This document shows positions 14,302 through 23,156 of a stretch of 40,298 nucleotides of DNA, piece after piece. The DNA lies in the NCBI GenBank assembly GCA_910575405.1, contig CAJTER010000038.1, positions 1-40,298 of the forward strand. Direction: 5' to 3'. The notes under the pieces were generated by a model. The model worked only from the letters and a program-made list of their open reading frames with translations. It had not been told where the DNA came from and did not search any database. The position numbers and the translations under genes were made by a program. Source of the DNA: Clostridia bacterium. GTDB taxonomy: Bacteria; Bacillota; Clostridia; Peptostreptococcales; Anaerovoracaceae. The stretch's first letter is position 1. Each line of letters begins with the position of its first letter.

Positions 14302-15936
14302 ATGAAAAAGAAATTGTTATGGCTTTGCCTGCTGGTATGCCTGACTCTGGCCTTTGCCGGATGCGGCAGCAGCGAGGGTGAAAGCAGCGGTGGCAGCGGC
14401 AAGGCGGAACCGGCAGTGAAATGCGCCAACGGGAATTTTGTGGGACAGGTGGAAGAAAAGACGGAGGTCCTTTCCTTTAAAGGAATTCCTTACGCGAAAC
14501 CGCCGGTAGGCGACCTGAGATGGAAAGCGCCGGAAGCGCCGGAGGCAAGCGACGAGACCATAAAGGCGGATGATTTTGGAAACAGCAGCATCCAGTACGA
14601 ATGGCCCAGTGAGCCCGCTTCTTATAATGAAATCGGCGAGGACTGCCTGACCCTGAATGTATGGACAAAGGATCTGGAAGCAAAGGACAAACCGGTTATG
14701 GTCTATTTCCACGGCGGCGGCTTTGCCTGGGGCGGAACATCGGATCCCCTTTATGACGGCCAGTATTTCGTAGAGCAGAACGAAGATATCGTCATGGTTA
14801 CCTGCAACTACAGAGTTGGCCTCATGGGCTTTGTGGACTTTTCCAAGGTAGAAGGTGGAGAGGCATTTAAGGACGCGCCAAACCTGGCCATTCTGGATCA
14901 CATCCAAGCATTAAAATGGGTGCAGGAAAACATAGAAGCCTTTGGCGGCAATCCGGACAATGTGACGATTTTCGGTGAATCGGCAGGAGGCGGAACTACC
15001 TCTGTCCTGCTGGTGGTAGATGAAGCAAAGGGCCTGTTCCAGAAATGCATTTCCCAGAGCGGCGGCCTGGCGCTGACCTATTCGCAGGAAGAGATGGATG
15101 AATGGGGTCTGACTGAGGCTCTGATGAAGGTTACCGGGGCAAAGAATATGGACGACCTGATGGCTATCCCGGAAAAGGATCTGATTAAATATTATACAGA
15201 ACCTTACGATGAAGAGGGCAACTGCCTCAACGATCTGTACAATATGCCGCTGCGGGATGGAAAGCTGATACCAGAGGATCCATACAAAGCATTGGCAGAC
15301 GGAGCCAGTAAGGACGTTATTCTGATGACAGGCAGCAACGGGGATGAATGGAATTACTGGATCAATGAAATGGGCGAGGAAGATATGGACAAGGCCGTGG
15401 CAATGTATGAAGAGGTCATTGTAAAGGCCAAGGTGGATCAGCTGAGAGGCCTTGCAAGCAAAAAGGAAAATAAGCAGATCGACAAGTTCCTGGCTCTGCA
15501 AAAGGATAAAGAAGATCTGTGGGCAAAGACCGAGCTCTGCAATGACATCGTATTCCGGGTTCCGGCCATTGTAGAGGCTGCAAACCACAGTGATGCGGGT
15601 GGAACCAGCTATATGTACTACTTTGATAAGGAATCCACCAATGAAAACATGGGAGCCTGCCATGCATCCGAGCTTTCCTATGTATTCCACAACATCGAAG
15701 AGGAAATTTTCTCCGGCACTGTGGATAAGGAACTGGCAGACAAAGTATGCGCTGCCTGGGCAAATTTTGCGAGAAGCGGAGACCCAAGCACGGATGATGT
15801 AAAGTGGACGACCTACGACTCAAAGAATCGCGGCACGATGGTAATCGGAAACGACGGCTCCATGAAGATGGAGAATGACTGGCTGTCACAGCAGAGAAAG
15901 CTGACAGAACCGCTTTTGAAATATTATATCAAGTAA
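14302..15936 (+). CDS. Lipoprotein carboxylesterase, type B (alpha/beta hydrolase)
   Basis: The 544-residue protein has a lipoprotein signal ending LAFAGC, so Cys21 should be lipidated and the enzyme displayed on the outer membrane face. A full type-B carboxylesterase domain follows: GIPYAKPPVGDLRWK, the oxyanion motif FHGGGFAWGG, nucleophile Ser227 in GESAGGG, an acidic residue in GSNGDEWNYW and a His in CHASELSYVF. It probably hydrolyses carboxylic esters of dietary or host-derived compounds. AAAGGAGGAG precedes the start. It follows the membrane LuxR-type regulator and ends at a strong terminator. The substrate cannot be read from sequence. Confidence 0.9.
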   Translation: MKKKLLWLCLLVCLTLAFAGCGSSEGESSGGSGKAEPAVKCANGNFVGQVEEKTEVLSFKGIPYAKPPVGDLRWKAPEAPEASDETIKADDFGNSSIQYEWPSEPASYNEIGEDCLTLNVWTKDLEAKDKPVMVYFHGGGFAWGGTSDPLYDGQYFVEQNEDIVMVTCNYRVGLMGFVDFSKVEGGEAFKDAPNLAILDHIQALKWVQENIEAFGGNPDNVTIFGESAGGGTTSVLLVVDEAKGLFQKCISQSGGLALTYSQEEMDEWGLTEALMKVTGAKNMDDLMAIPEKDLIKYYTEPYDEEGNCLNDLYNMPLRDGKLIPEDPYKALADGASKDVILMTGSNGDEWNYWINEMGEEDMDKAVAMYEEVIVKAKVDQLRGLASKKENKQIDKFLALQKDKEDLWAKTELCNDIVFRVPAIVEAANHSDAGGTSYMYYFDKESTNENMGACHASELSYVFHNIEEEIFSGTVDKELADKVCAAWANFARSGDPSTDDVKWTTYDSKNRGTMVIGNDGSMKMENDWLSQQRKLTEPLLKYYIK

Positions 15937-15969
15937 TCCTGCAAAGACAGGAACCGCTTGATGTGGATA

Positions 15970-16015
15970 ACCCTGCGAAGTGAGGCGCAAAGCCCCGCTC
16001 CGCAGGGTCTTTTTT
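15970..16015 (+). terminator. Terminator of the carboxylesterase gene
   Basis: ACCCTGCG (15970-15977) pairs with CGCAGGGT (16001-16008), and CTTTTTT follows. Confidence 0.85.
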
Positions 16016-16097
16016 GCAGGATACAGCCGGCGGCAGAGGCAGGCCTTCGCTGTCAGCGCTTTTTCTGCAAACAAGAGGAAAACTTCTGCCATTCGTA

Positions 16098-16126
16098 TTG
16101 AAAAAATACAGGAATTTCTGTACAAT
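16098..16126 (+). promoter_or_regulatory. Promoter of the cdaA-cdaR-glmM-glmS operon
   Basis: TTGAAA at 16098-16103 and TACAAT at 16121-16126 are separated by 17 bp. A near-palindrome (TACAG at 16107-16111, CTGTA at 16118-16122) lies between the two elements and could be an operator. No regulator can be named. Confidence 0.65.
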
Positions 16127-16157
16127 AGATGATGAGAAAGCATAAGGGGAAAGAGAC

Positions 16158-17012
16158 ATGCAGGAGTTTTTAAGAAACGTTCTATCAGGTATAGGCATTA
16201 TGGATGCGGTAGATATTCTCATAGTGGCTTTCCTGGTTTATAAGATATTAGGATTTATACGGGAAACAAGAGCAGAGCAGCTGATTAAGGGTCTGCTTGT
16301 TTTAGTTATTGCAACGGTTTTATCGGATTTCTTCAAGCTTCACACGCTCAACTGGCTGCTGAGAGGCGTTATGACGCTGGGCGTAGTGGCGATTGTAGTT
16401 GTCTTTCAGCCTGAGCTGCGAAGAGGGCTGGAATTTCTGGGGAGAACCAAGCTGGTAAAGCCGGGCTTTGGGCAAATGGATAAAGACAAGGCAAAGCATA
16501 TTATTGCGGAATTTATAAGGGCAATCGGAAACTTTTCAAAGGATCGGACGGGAGCCCTTATTGTGCTGGAGCGGGGAACGGCACTTAACGACATGACTGA
16601 GTCGGGAACCATCATAGACGCGGAGATCTCCGCGGAGCTTTTGGGCAATTTGTTCTACGAGGGATCGCCCCTCCACGACGGCGCGGTGATTATACGGGGA
16701 GACCGGGTTTTTGCCGCAGGGTGCGTGCTGCCCCTGTCACAGAGCCGGACCATTGGAAAAGAGCTGGGAACAAGACACCGGGCGGGAATCGGCATTACGG
16801 AGCATTCTGACGCACTTACTGTGATTGTTTCGGAAGAAACCGGAATTATTTCCATGGCAATCGACGGGAAGCTGTCCAGATTTTTAGATACAAAGACCGT
16901 GGAGAAAAAGCTGCTGGATTTGTACTTGAAAAATGGGAGCATCAAAGAAAAGTCATCTCTGCTGTCGGACCTCTTTGGGAAAGTAAGGAGGAAAAACGAT
17001 GGTAAAAAATGA
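16158..17012 (+). CDS. cdaA: Diadenylate cyclase CdaA, membrane-bound
   Basis: The 284-residue protein has three N-terminal membrane helices (about residues 1-75) and a DAC domain with the catalytic DGA motif (Asp174-Gly175-Ala176 in LHDGAVII) and the RHR motif (206-208). It makes c-di-AMP from two ATP at the membrane; c-di-AMP controls potassium, osmolyte and wall homeostasis. It begins the conserved cdaA-cdaR-glmM-glmS operon, in which CdaR and GlmM are known modulators of CdaA. It overlaps cdaR by 14 bp. Confidence 0.97.
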   Translation: MQEFLRNVLSGIGIMDAVDILIVAFLVYKILGFIRETRAEQLIKGLLVLVIATVLSDFFKLHTLNWLLRGVMTLGVVAIVVVFQPELRRGLEFLGRTKLVKPGFGQMDKDKAKHIIAEFIRAIGNFSKDRTGALIVLERGTALNDMTESGTIIDAEISAELLGNLFYEGSPLHDGAVIIRGDRVFAAGCVLPLSQSRTIGKELGTRHRAGIGITEHSDALTVIVSEETGIISMAIDGKLSRFLDTKTVEKKLLDLYLKNGSIKEKSSLLSDLFGKVRRKNDGKK

Positions 17013-18213
17013 TAACGCATTAAAAATTCTTTCCCTTCTCATTGCCATATTCTTGTGGCTTTATGTAATCGGGGAAGTGAATCCTACTGTAACCCAGACC
17101 ATTGAAAACATTCCGGTGAGCCTGCTCAATGAAAATACCCTTGAACAGCGGGATCTGGCCATTGACGGGGATGTGGAAAACCTTACGGTAGATATTGTGG
17201 TGGAAGGCACAAGAGGCGATCTGAATCGACTGGACAGAGATGAGATAAAGGCGACTGCCGATATCTTTGGCTACGAAAAGGGGCTGAATCATGTTCCGGT
17301 GCAGGTAGATGTTCCAGAGAATCTCAAGCTGACGAAAATTAAAACGCCCAAGCTGGAGATCCTGCTGGAGGATCTGGTTTCTGTATACAAAGAGATTCGC
17401 GTTAATTTTACAGGGAAAATGAAGTCCGGAACAGAGGCAGGCGACGTATCCGTAAGCCCTGCGGAAATTGAAGTTAAAGGCGCGCAAAATGCAGTGAATT
17501 CAGTAGAGTCGGTACAAGTGGAAGTGAATGCTTCCGAGGTTACAGACGAGCATAGGACATTTACCGCAGAGCCATCAGCCATCAGCAAAGAAGGAAACCC
17601 GGTCTACGGAGTATCCCTTTCTGCGGAAAATATCGAAATAGAGACGGTTTTGTACCACACAAAGACGGTTCCACTAACGGTAGACGTAAAGGGGAGGGTG
17701 CCGGAACGATATGAGCTGGAGGATATTTCGGTACCAGATGAAATCACCATAAAAGGCACAAAAAAAGCGCTGACCCAAATTAGCAGCGTAGAGGCAGAAT
17801 CGGTGGATCTGAGCAAGGTAACAGCAAGTACATCTCTGGCTGTAAAACCAAAGCTGCCGGAGGGCGTGGAGGTTTCCGAAGAATCGCAAAATGACAAAGT
17901 TGAAATCAAGATACGGGGATTGTCCACTGGACGGCTCAAACTGTCTACGGCTGACTGCGTATTCAACCATTTGGACGAAAACCTGAAAGCGCATGTGAAC
18001 ACTGCTCAGCTGCTGGTAGCCTTTATCGGGCAAAAGCAGCTTGTGGAACATGCCGATCAGAAGGACTTTGTCCTTTCCGTGGATTTGAGGGGGCTGGGAG
18101 AAGGAAAGCACCTGGTGAGCCCAAAAGTGACGCCAGTAACAAAAAATATGAAGTTTCGCAAAATTACAGTAAAGCCGCGAAAAGTGGAAGTGACCATTAC
18201 AAAGGAGTCTTAA
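16999..18213 (+). CDS. cdaR: CdaR (YbbR-domain) regulator of diadenylate cyclase
   Basis: The 404-residue protein has one N-terminal membrane helix (about residues 8-24, ILSLLIAIFLWLYVIGEVNP) and an extracellular part built of about four YbbR repeats. It is somewhat shorter than the Bacillus subtilis protein. CdaR binds CdaA through the membrane and tunes c-di-AMP synthesis. It starts inside the cdaA 3' end, consistent with translational coupling. Confidence 0.93.
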   Translation: MVKNDNALKILSLLIAIFLWLYVIGEVNPTVTQTIENIPVSLLNENTLEQRDLAIDGDVENLTVDIVVEGTRGDLNRLDRDEIKATADIFGYEKGLNHVPVQVDVPENLKLTKIKTPKLEILLEDLVSVYKEIRVNFTGKMKSGTEAGDVSVSPAEIEVKGAQNAVNSVESVQVEVNASEVTDEHRTFTAEPSAISKEGNPVYGVSLSAENIEIETVLYHTKTVPLTVDVKGRVPERYELEDISVPDEITIKGTKKALTQISSVEAESVDLSKVTASTSLAVKPKLPEGVEVSEESQNDKVEIKIRGLSTGRLKLSTADCVFNHLDENLKAHVNTAQLLVAFIGQKQLVEHADQKDFVLSVDLRGLGEGKHLVSPKVTPVTKNMKFRKITVKPRKVEVTITKES

Positions 18214-18265
18214 AGAAAAAGAACATATCAGAGGGCAGAGCAGCATAGGGAAAGGAGATTTTAAA

Positions 18266-19618
18266 ATGGGAAGACTATTTGGAACCGACGGTGTAAGAGG
18301 GGTGGCTAACTCGGAGCTGACTCCGGAGCTGGCCTTTAAGCTGGGAAAAGCCGGAGCTCATGTACTCAGCAATAAAACAAAGGGAAAACCGGTTGTCCTC
18401 ATTGGAAAGGATACGAGAATTTCCGGCGATATGCTGGAGGATGCCCTCAGCGCGGGCATTCTTGCCGTAGGGGGCAATGTGATTAAGGTGGGTGTGCTTC
18501 CAACTCCGGCAGTGGCTTATCTGGTAAAATATTATCAGGCAGATGTAGGTGTTGTAATTTCCGCGTCCCACAACCCCTTTGAATACAACGGGATCAAATT
18601 TTTTAACAGCGAAGGCTTTAAGCTGGACGATGAAATTGAGGATGAAATTGAGGATATCATCCTTCGCGATATTGATGTAAACAGCCATATTACCGGTGAC
18701 AAGCTGGGGCGGTGTCTGGAAGCGGAAAGCGACGCTCCGGCCGTTTACGCCCGCTATCTTACCGGAACCATTGATCGGAAGCTTAGCGGCATCCGGCTGG
18801 TAATCGACTGTGCCAACGGGGCATCGTACAAAGTGGCGGAGATGGTATATCGGGAGCTAGGAGCGGAAGTGTTCCTCATCGGCAACAAACCCGACGGCAT
18901 GAACATCAACGATGGCTGCGGCTCCACACATCCGGAGCAGCTGCAGAAGGAAGTTCTACGCAGAGAGGCCTTCATGGGCCTTGCATATGACGGGGACGCG
19001 GATCGCTTAATTGCGGTTGACGAAAAAGGCAGACTCATTGACGGAGATAAGCTCATCTGCATCTGCGCAAAAATGCTGAAAGAGGCGGGAGAGCTTAAAG
19101 ACAGCAAAGTCACAGCAACGGTTATGAGCAACATCGGATTTCACAAATATCTGGAATCTATGGGATGCAGCGTAGATGTGACTTCCGTAGGAGATCGGTA
19201 TGTGTTAGAGCGCATGCTGGAAACAGGCTGCATCATCGGCGGCGAGCAGTCGGGACATATTATTTTCCTGAATCACTCTACAACAGGAGACGGAATCCTT
19301 TCCTCCCTCCAGCTTGTAAAGGCCATTTTGGCATCAGGGAAAAAGCCGTCGGAGCTTGCGGATGAAATTACGATTTACCCGCAGGTGCTCAAAAATGCGA
19401 AAGTAAAAAATGAACATAAAACCAAATACAAAAACGATCCTCAGATTTGCGCTGCCATTCAAAAGGTGGAAGAGGAAATGGAAGGATGCGGACGGGTACT
19501 CATTCGTCCTTCGGGGACAGAGCCCTTGGTGCGGGTTATGCTGGAGGGCGAGGACGAAGAGCGCATCACAGAGCTGGCTCAGGAGCTGGCAAAGCTGCTG
19601 ACCAGAAAATTCGGCTGA
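18266..19618 (+). CDS. glmM: Phosphoglucosamine mutase GlmM
   Basis: The 450-residue protein has the family's usual length. It carries the phosphoserine loop SASHNP with active Ser101, the metal-binding DGDADR loop and the phosphate-binding RPSGTEP near the C-terminus. It converts glucosamine-6-phosphate to glucosamine-1-phosphate for UDP-GlcNAc and wall synthesis, and is known to bind and inhibit CdaA. AAAGGAG precedes the start. It lies between cdaR and glmS in the classic order. Confidence 0.97.
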   Translation: MGRLFGTDGVRGVANSELTPELAFKLGKAGAHVLSNKTKGKPVVLIGKDTRISGDMLEDALSAGILAVGGNVIKVGVLPTPAVAYLVKYYQADVGVVISASHNPFEYNGIKFFNSEGFKLDDEIEDEIEDIILRDIDVNSHITGDKLGRCLEAESDAPAVYARYLTGTIDRKLSGIRLVIDCANGASYKVAEMVYRELGAEVFLIGNKPDGMNINDGCGSTHPEQLQKEVLRREAFMGLAYDGDADRLIAVDEKGRLIDGDKLICICAKMLKEAGELKDSKVTATVMSNIGFHKYLESMGCSVDVTSVGDRYVLERMLETGCIIGGEQSGHIIFLNHSTTGDGILSSLQLVKAILASGKKPSELADEITIYPQVLKNAKVKNEHKTKYKNDPQICAAIQKVEEEMEGCGRVLIRPSGTEPLVRVMLEGEDEERITELAQELAKLLTRKFG

Positions 19619-19664
19619 GCAAGAGGCGGTTACTTGGAGAAAGCGATTAGGAGGTAAAAGCGAT

Positions 19665-21497
19665 ATGTGCGGAATTGTTGGATACATTGGCACGGAAAAT
19701 AACGCGAAAGAGGTTATCATAGAGGGTCTGAAGCGTCTGGAATACAGAGGCTATGACTCAGCAGGCATTGCACTTTGTATAAATGGGAAAATCGAGACAA
19801 GAAAACATGTAGGTGAAATCAGCAACTTGGAAAAGATCATAGGCGACGTGTATTTTGAAAGCACTACGGGCATTGGCCATACCAGGTGGGCGACCCACGG
19901 AGCACCTTCGGATCTCAACGCCCATCCCCACAGCAACAGCGATAATACCATCACAGTTGTACACAACGGCATTATCGAAAATTACGTGGAGCTGCGGGAA
20001 TGGCTGAGAGAGGATTACGGCGTTAAATTCAAGTCCGATACGGACACCGAAGTCATCGCCCATTTAATCGGCATTTACTATGACGGCGACCTCTATCAGG
20101 CGGTGTGCAGAGCGGTTGAACAGATGAGAGGCGCGTATGCAATCGGCGTAATTGCTGCCGCTGAGCCGGATAAAATGGTGGCAGTAAGAAAGGATGCTCC
20201 GCTGGTAGCGGGAATCGGGGAAGGGTGCAACTTCATTGCTTCCGATATCCCAGCTCTTCTCAAGTATGTAAGGCGGATTTTCCTGATCGAAAATAACGAA
20301 ACCGTAGTCCTTACAAAGGACGATATTAAAATCTACGATGAGCATCAAAAGCTGGTGCGGCGCGATGTGTTCCACGTAACCTGGGATGCGGACGCAGCTG
20401 AAAAGGGCGGCTATGATCACTTCATGATGAAGGAGATTCACGAGCAGCCAAAGGGCCTTGATGAAACGTTGACAAGACGCCTTGATGAAGACGGCGACAT
20501 CAATTTGGACGGTATTTCCATGACAAAAGAGGACATCGAAGGCTTTAACAAAGTATACATTGTTGCCTGCGGGACAGCCTACCATGCGGGCCTTGTGGGC
20601 AAGGCCGCCATCGAAAAGCTGGCCAAAATTCCAGTGGAGGTGGACATTGCTTCCGAATTCCGCTATCGGGATCCCTTTGTGGATGACAAAACCCTCTTTA
20701 TCGCCATCAGCCAGTCGGGAGAAACCCTGGACACTCTGGCGGCTCTCAGGGAGGCAAAAAAGAAGGGCGCAAGGATCCTTTCCGTGGTAAACGTAGTGGG
20801 AAGCTCGGTTGCAAGAGAATCCGACGATGTATTTTACACCTGGGCAGGTCCGGAAATCGCAGTGGCTTCCACAAAAGCTTACACCACCCAGCTTATGTGT
20901 ATGTACCTCATCGCTTTATACATGGGGCGTACAAAGGGTGTAATTGACAAAGAATATTACAGCCGGTTTATCGAAGAACTGCGCGGTATTCCGGACAAAC
21001 TGCAGACCGTATTGAACCGGGAAGCGGATATCGAACAGATAGCGAGAAAATACTGCAGAAAGGAACAGGTCTTCTTCATTGGACGCGGTGTGGATTCGGC
21101 CGTTTCCTACGAGGGCTCCCTCAAGCTCAAGGAGATTTCCTATATCAATTCCTTTGCCATAGCAGCAGGAGAGCTGAAGCACGGAACCATTGCCTTAATT
21201 GAAGAGGGTACGCTGGTCTTTGCTCTGGCAACCCAGGACTTCCTCTTTGAAAAAATGCTTTCCAACATTAAGGAAATTCAGGCAAGGGGCGCCAACATCG
21301 TGGGCATTGCAAAAGAAGGTAACCGGGAAATCGAACAGGAATCCAGCGAGGTCATCTACCTTCCTGAATGTATGGATGAAGTGACGCCGCTGCTTGCGGT
21401 CGTACCTCTGCAGATCTTTGCGTATTACGTTGCAAAATTCCGGGCATGCAATATCGACAAACCGAAGAATTTAGCAAAATCAGTAACAGTAGAATAA
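19665..21497 (+). CDS. glmS: Glutamine-fructose-6-phosphate aminotransferase (isomerising) GlmS
   Basis: The 610-residue protein begins MCGIVGYIG, with the N-terminal Cys nucleophile of the glutaminase domain. It continues with two SIS sugar-isomerase domains (SQSGETLDTL, STKAYTTQ) and ends NLAKSVTVE, the family signature. It makes glucosamine-6-phosphate, the substrate of GlmM. Only 46 bp separate it from glmM, too little for a glmS ribozyme, so feedback control by that element is absent here. TAGGAGG serves as ribosome site. Confidence 0.97.
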   Translation: MCGIVGYIGTENNAKEVIIEGLKRLEYRGYDSAGIALCINGKIETRKHVGEISNLEKIIGDVYFESTTGIGHTRWATHGAPSDLNAHPHSNSDNTITVVHNGIIENYVELREWLREDYGVKFKSDTDTEVIAHLIGIYYDGDLYQAVCRAVEQMRGAYAIGVIAAAEPDKMVAVRKDAPLVAGIGEGCNFIASDIPALLKYVRRIFLIENNETVVLTKDDIKIYDEHQKLVRRDVFHVTWDADAAEKGGYDHFMMKEIHEQPKGLDETLTRRLDEDGDINLDGISMTKEDIEGFNKVYIVACGTAYHAGLVGKAAIEKLAKIPVEVDIASEFRYRDPFVDDKTLFIAISQSGETLDTLAALREAKKKGARILSVVNVVGSSVARESDDVFYTWAGPEIAVASTKAYTTQLMCMYLIALYMGRTKGVIDKEYYSRFIEELRGIPDKLQTVLNREADIEQIARKYCRKEQVFFIGRGVDSAVSYEGSLKLKEISYINSFAIAAGELKHGTIALIEEGTLVFALATQDFLFEKMLSNIKEIQARGANIVGIAKEGNREIEQESSEVIYLPECMDEVTPLLAVVPLQIFAYYVAKFRACNIDKPKNLAKSVTVE

Positions 21498-21517
21498 GAA
21501 GAGTGGGGTGAAAAACA

Positions 21518-22768
21518 ATGCAGAATTATGAAATAAGAGATATTAACCTGGCGCCTTCGGGTCATCAGAAAATCCAGTGGGTAAAAAACAATATGCCGCT
21601 GCTTGCCGGTCTTGAAGAGGAATTTGCCAGAACAAAGCCATTTGAAAATATCAAAATCAGCCTTTCCGTCCATCTGGAAGCAAAGACCGCATACCTGTGT
21701 CTGGTACTTGCGGCAGGCGGCGCCCAGATGTCTGTCACAGGAAGCAATACTCTGTCCACACAGGATGATGTTGCCGCAGCCCTGGCAGATTCAGGCCTGA
21801 AGGTATTCGCATACCACGGCGCTACGGATGAGGAATATGATCGCCACATCGAAATGTGCCTGGAACACAAACCCAACATTATCATCGACGATGGCGGCGA
21901 TCTGGTCGGACTCCTGCACAACAAACGGCCGGATCTGGCAGAGGACGTCTGGGGCGGCTGTGAGGAGACCACCACCGGCGTTATCCGGCTGCAGGCCATG
22001 GAAAAAGAGGGCATCCTCAAGTTCCCAATGGTAGCAGTCAACGATGCCCAGTGCAAGCATCTGTTTGATAATCGCTATGGCACAGGCCAATCCGTATGGG
22101 ACAGCATTATGCGCAACACAAATCTCATCGTTGCCAGCAAGACGGCTGTTGTCGTAGGATACGGCTGGTGCGGAAGAGGAATTGCCATGAGAGCCGCGGC
22201 CCTGGGGGCAAAGGTTATTGTAACAGAAATCGATCCGGTAAAAGCGATGGAAGCCAGAATGGATGGATTTGACGTTATGAAAATGGAGCAGGCAGCGCCT
22301 TACGGAGATATTTTCGTCTCTGCTACAGGCTGCAAACATACTATTACTGTAGCGCACATGGAAAAGATGAAGGATCGGGCAATCCTTGCAAATGCAGGCC
22401 ACTTCAATGTGGAAGTGGATATGGAAGGGCTGGAAGCTGCTGCTTCCGATAAAAAGGAAACTCGTAAAAATATCATGGGATACCAGCTGTCAAACGGAAA
22501 ATGGATCAATGTTATTGCGGAAGGAAAGCTGGTAAACATCGCGGCTGCTGATGGACACCCGGCAGAAATCATGGATCTCAGCTTTGCGGTTCAGGCATTA
22601 TCCGCTATGTACATCAAAGAAAACTACAAGGAGCTGGAGAAAAAAGTCATCGATGTGTCTGCTGAAATCGACGATAAGATCGCGAGAAGAAGACTGGAAT
22701 GTTGGGGCATTGAAATCGACCAACTGACACCGGATCAGGAAAAATACTTAAACAGCTGGCAAGTATAA
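21518..22768 (+). CDS. ahcY: Adenosylhomocysteinase (S-adenosylhomocysteine hydrolase)
   Basis: The 416-residue protein has the conserved N-terminal LAPSGHQKIQWVKNNMPLL, SVHLEAKTA, DDGGDL and EETTTGV segments. The NAD-binding loop GYGWCGRGIA, then GHFNVEVD and DGHPAEIMDLSFA complete the domain order. It reversibly cleaves S-adenosylhomocysteine to adenosine and homocysteine. It ends in the short LNSW-type tail of archaeal/Thermotoga-like enzymes rather than the Lys/Tyr tail of the eukaryotic type. It begins 20 bp after glmS with its own ribosome site and no visible promoter, so it appears cotranscribed with the c-di-AMP/glucosamine genes, an unusual partner. Confidence 0.92.
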   Translation: MQNYEIRDINLAPSGHQKIQWVKNNMPLLAGLEEEFARTKPFENIKISLSVHLEAKTAYLCLVLAAGGAQMSVTGSNTLSTQDDVAAALADSGLKVFAYHGATDEEYDRHIEMCLEHKPNIIIDDGGDLVGLLHNKRPDLAEDVWGGCEETTTGVIRLQAMEKEGILKFPMVAVNDAQCKHLFDNRYGTGQSVWDSIMRNTNLIVASKTAVVVGYGWCGRGIAMRAAALGAKVIVTEIDPVKAMEARMDGFDVMKMEQAAPYGDIFVSATGCKHTITVAHMEKMKDRAILANAGHFNVEVDMEGLEAAASDKKETRKNIMGYQLSNGKWINVIAEGKLVNIAAADGHPAEIMDLSFAVQALSAMYIKENYKELEKKVIDVSAEIDDKIARRRLECWGIEIDQLTPDQEKYLNSWQV

Positions 22769-22805
22769 CCCGGGAAAGCACCATTCAGACAGAATTAATA
22801 AAACG

Positions 22806-22827
22806 GCGGCGCGCAGGCGCCGCTTTT
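22806..22827 (+). terminator. Terminator after the adenosylhomocysteinase gene
   Basis: GCGGCGC (22806-22812) pairs with GCGCCGC (22817-22823) around a GCAG loop, and TTTT follows. Confidence 0.8.
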
Positions 22828-22884
22828 CCAAAGTGTGGGCTTCACTATGAAAATGTAAACAAAATCGGATATGGAGGTGGTAAA

Positions 22885-23154
22885 ATGGCAAAAAGGCCAA
22901 AAATTACAATTACTATGGTTGACAAAAAAGAGTCCGGGCCATGTCACTACGGACATAAGATCGGCGATACATTTGATTTTGATACGGATAGGGGAAAGAT
23001 GTGCCCGATGATGCTGCACACGGCTTTTCCATATATTGATATTTTACGATATGGCGGCACGGTACCAGGAGAAGACAGTGAAGATGAATGCTTGTTTTGC
23101 TGTCCGGATGCCAGAGTAATTAATGTTTTTAAAATAGAGAGGAAAAAGGTGTAA
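22885..23154 (+). CDS. TIGR04076-family small protein
   Basis: The 89-residue protein shows the family pattern: ITITMVDKK, GPCHYGHKIGDTFDFD, GKMCPMMLHTAFPYI, then LRYGG and CLFCCPD, ending in a short basic tail. The conserved cysteines suggest metal or redox binding, but the function of the family is not established. GGAGGTGG precedes the ATG. The QueG-like gene starts 2 bp after its stop, so the two form one unit. Confidence 0.8.
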   Translation: MAKRPKITITMVDKKESGPCHYGHKIGDTFDFDTDRGKMCPMMLHTAFPYIDILRYGGTVPGEDSEDECLFCCPDARVINVFKIERKKV

Positions 23155-23156
23155 TT

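Noticed and set aside
19619-19664. Possible glmS ribozyme
   Set aside because: Only 46 bp lie between glmM and glmS, far too little for the ribozyme.
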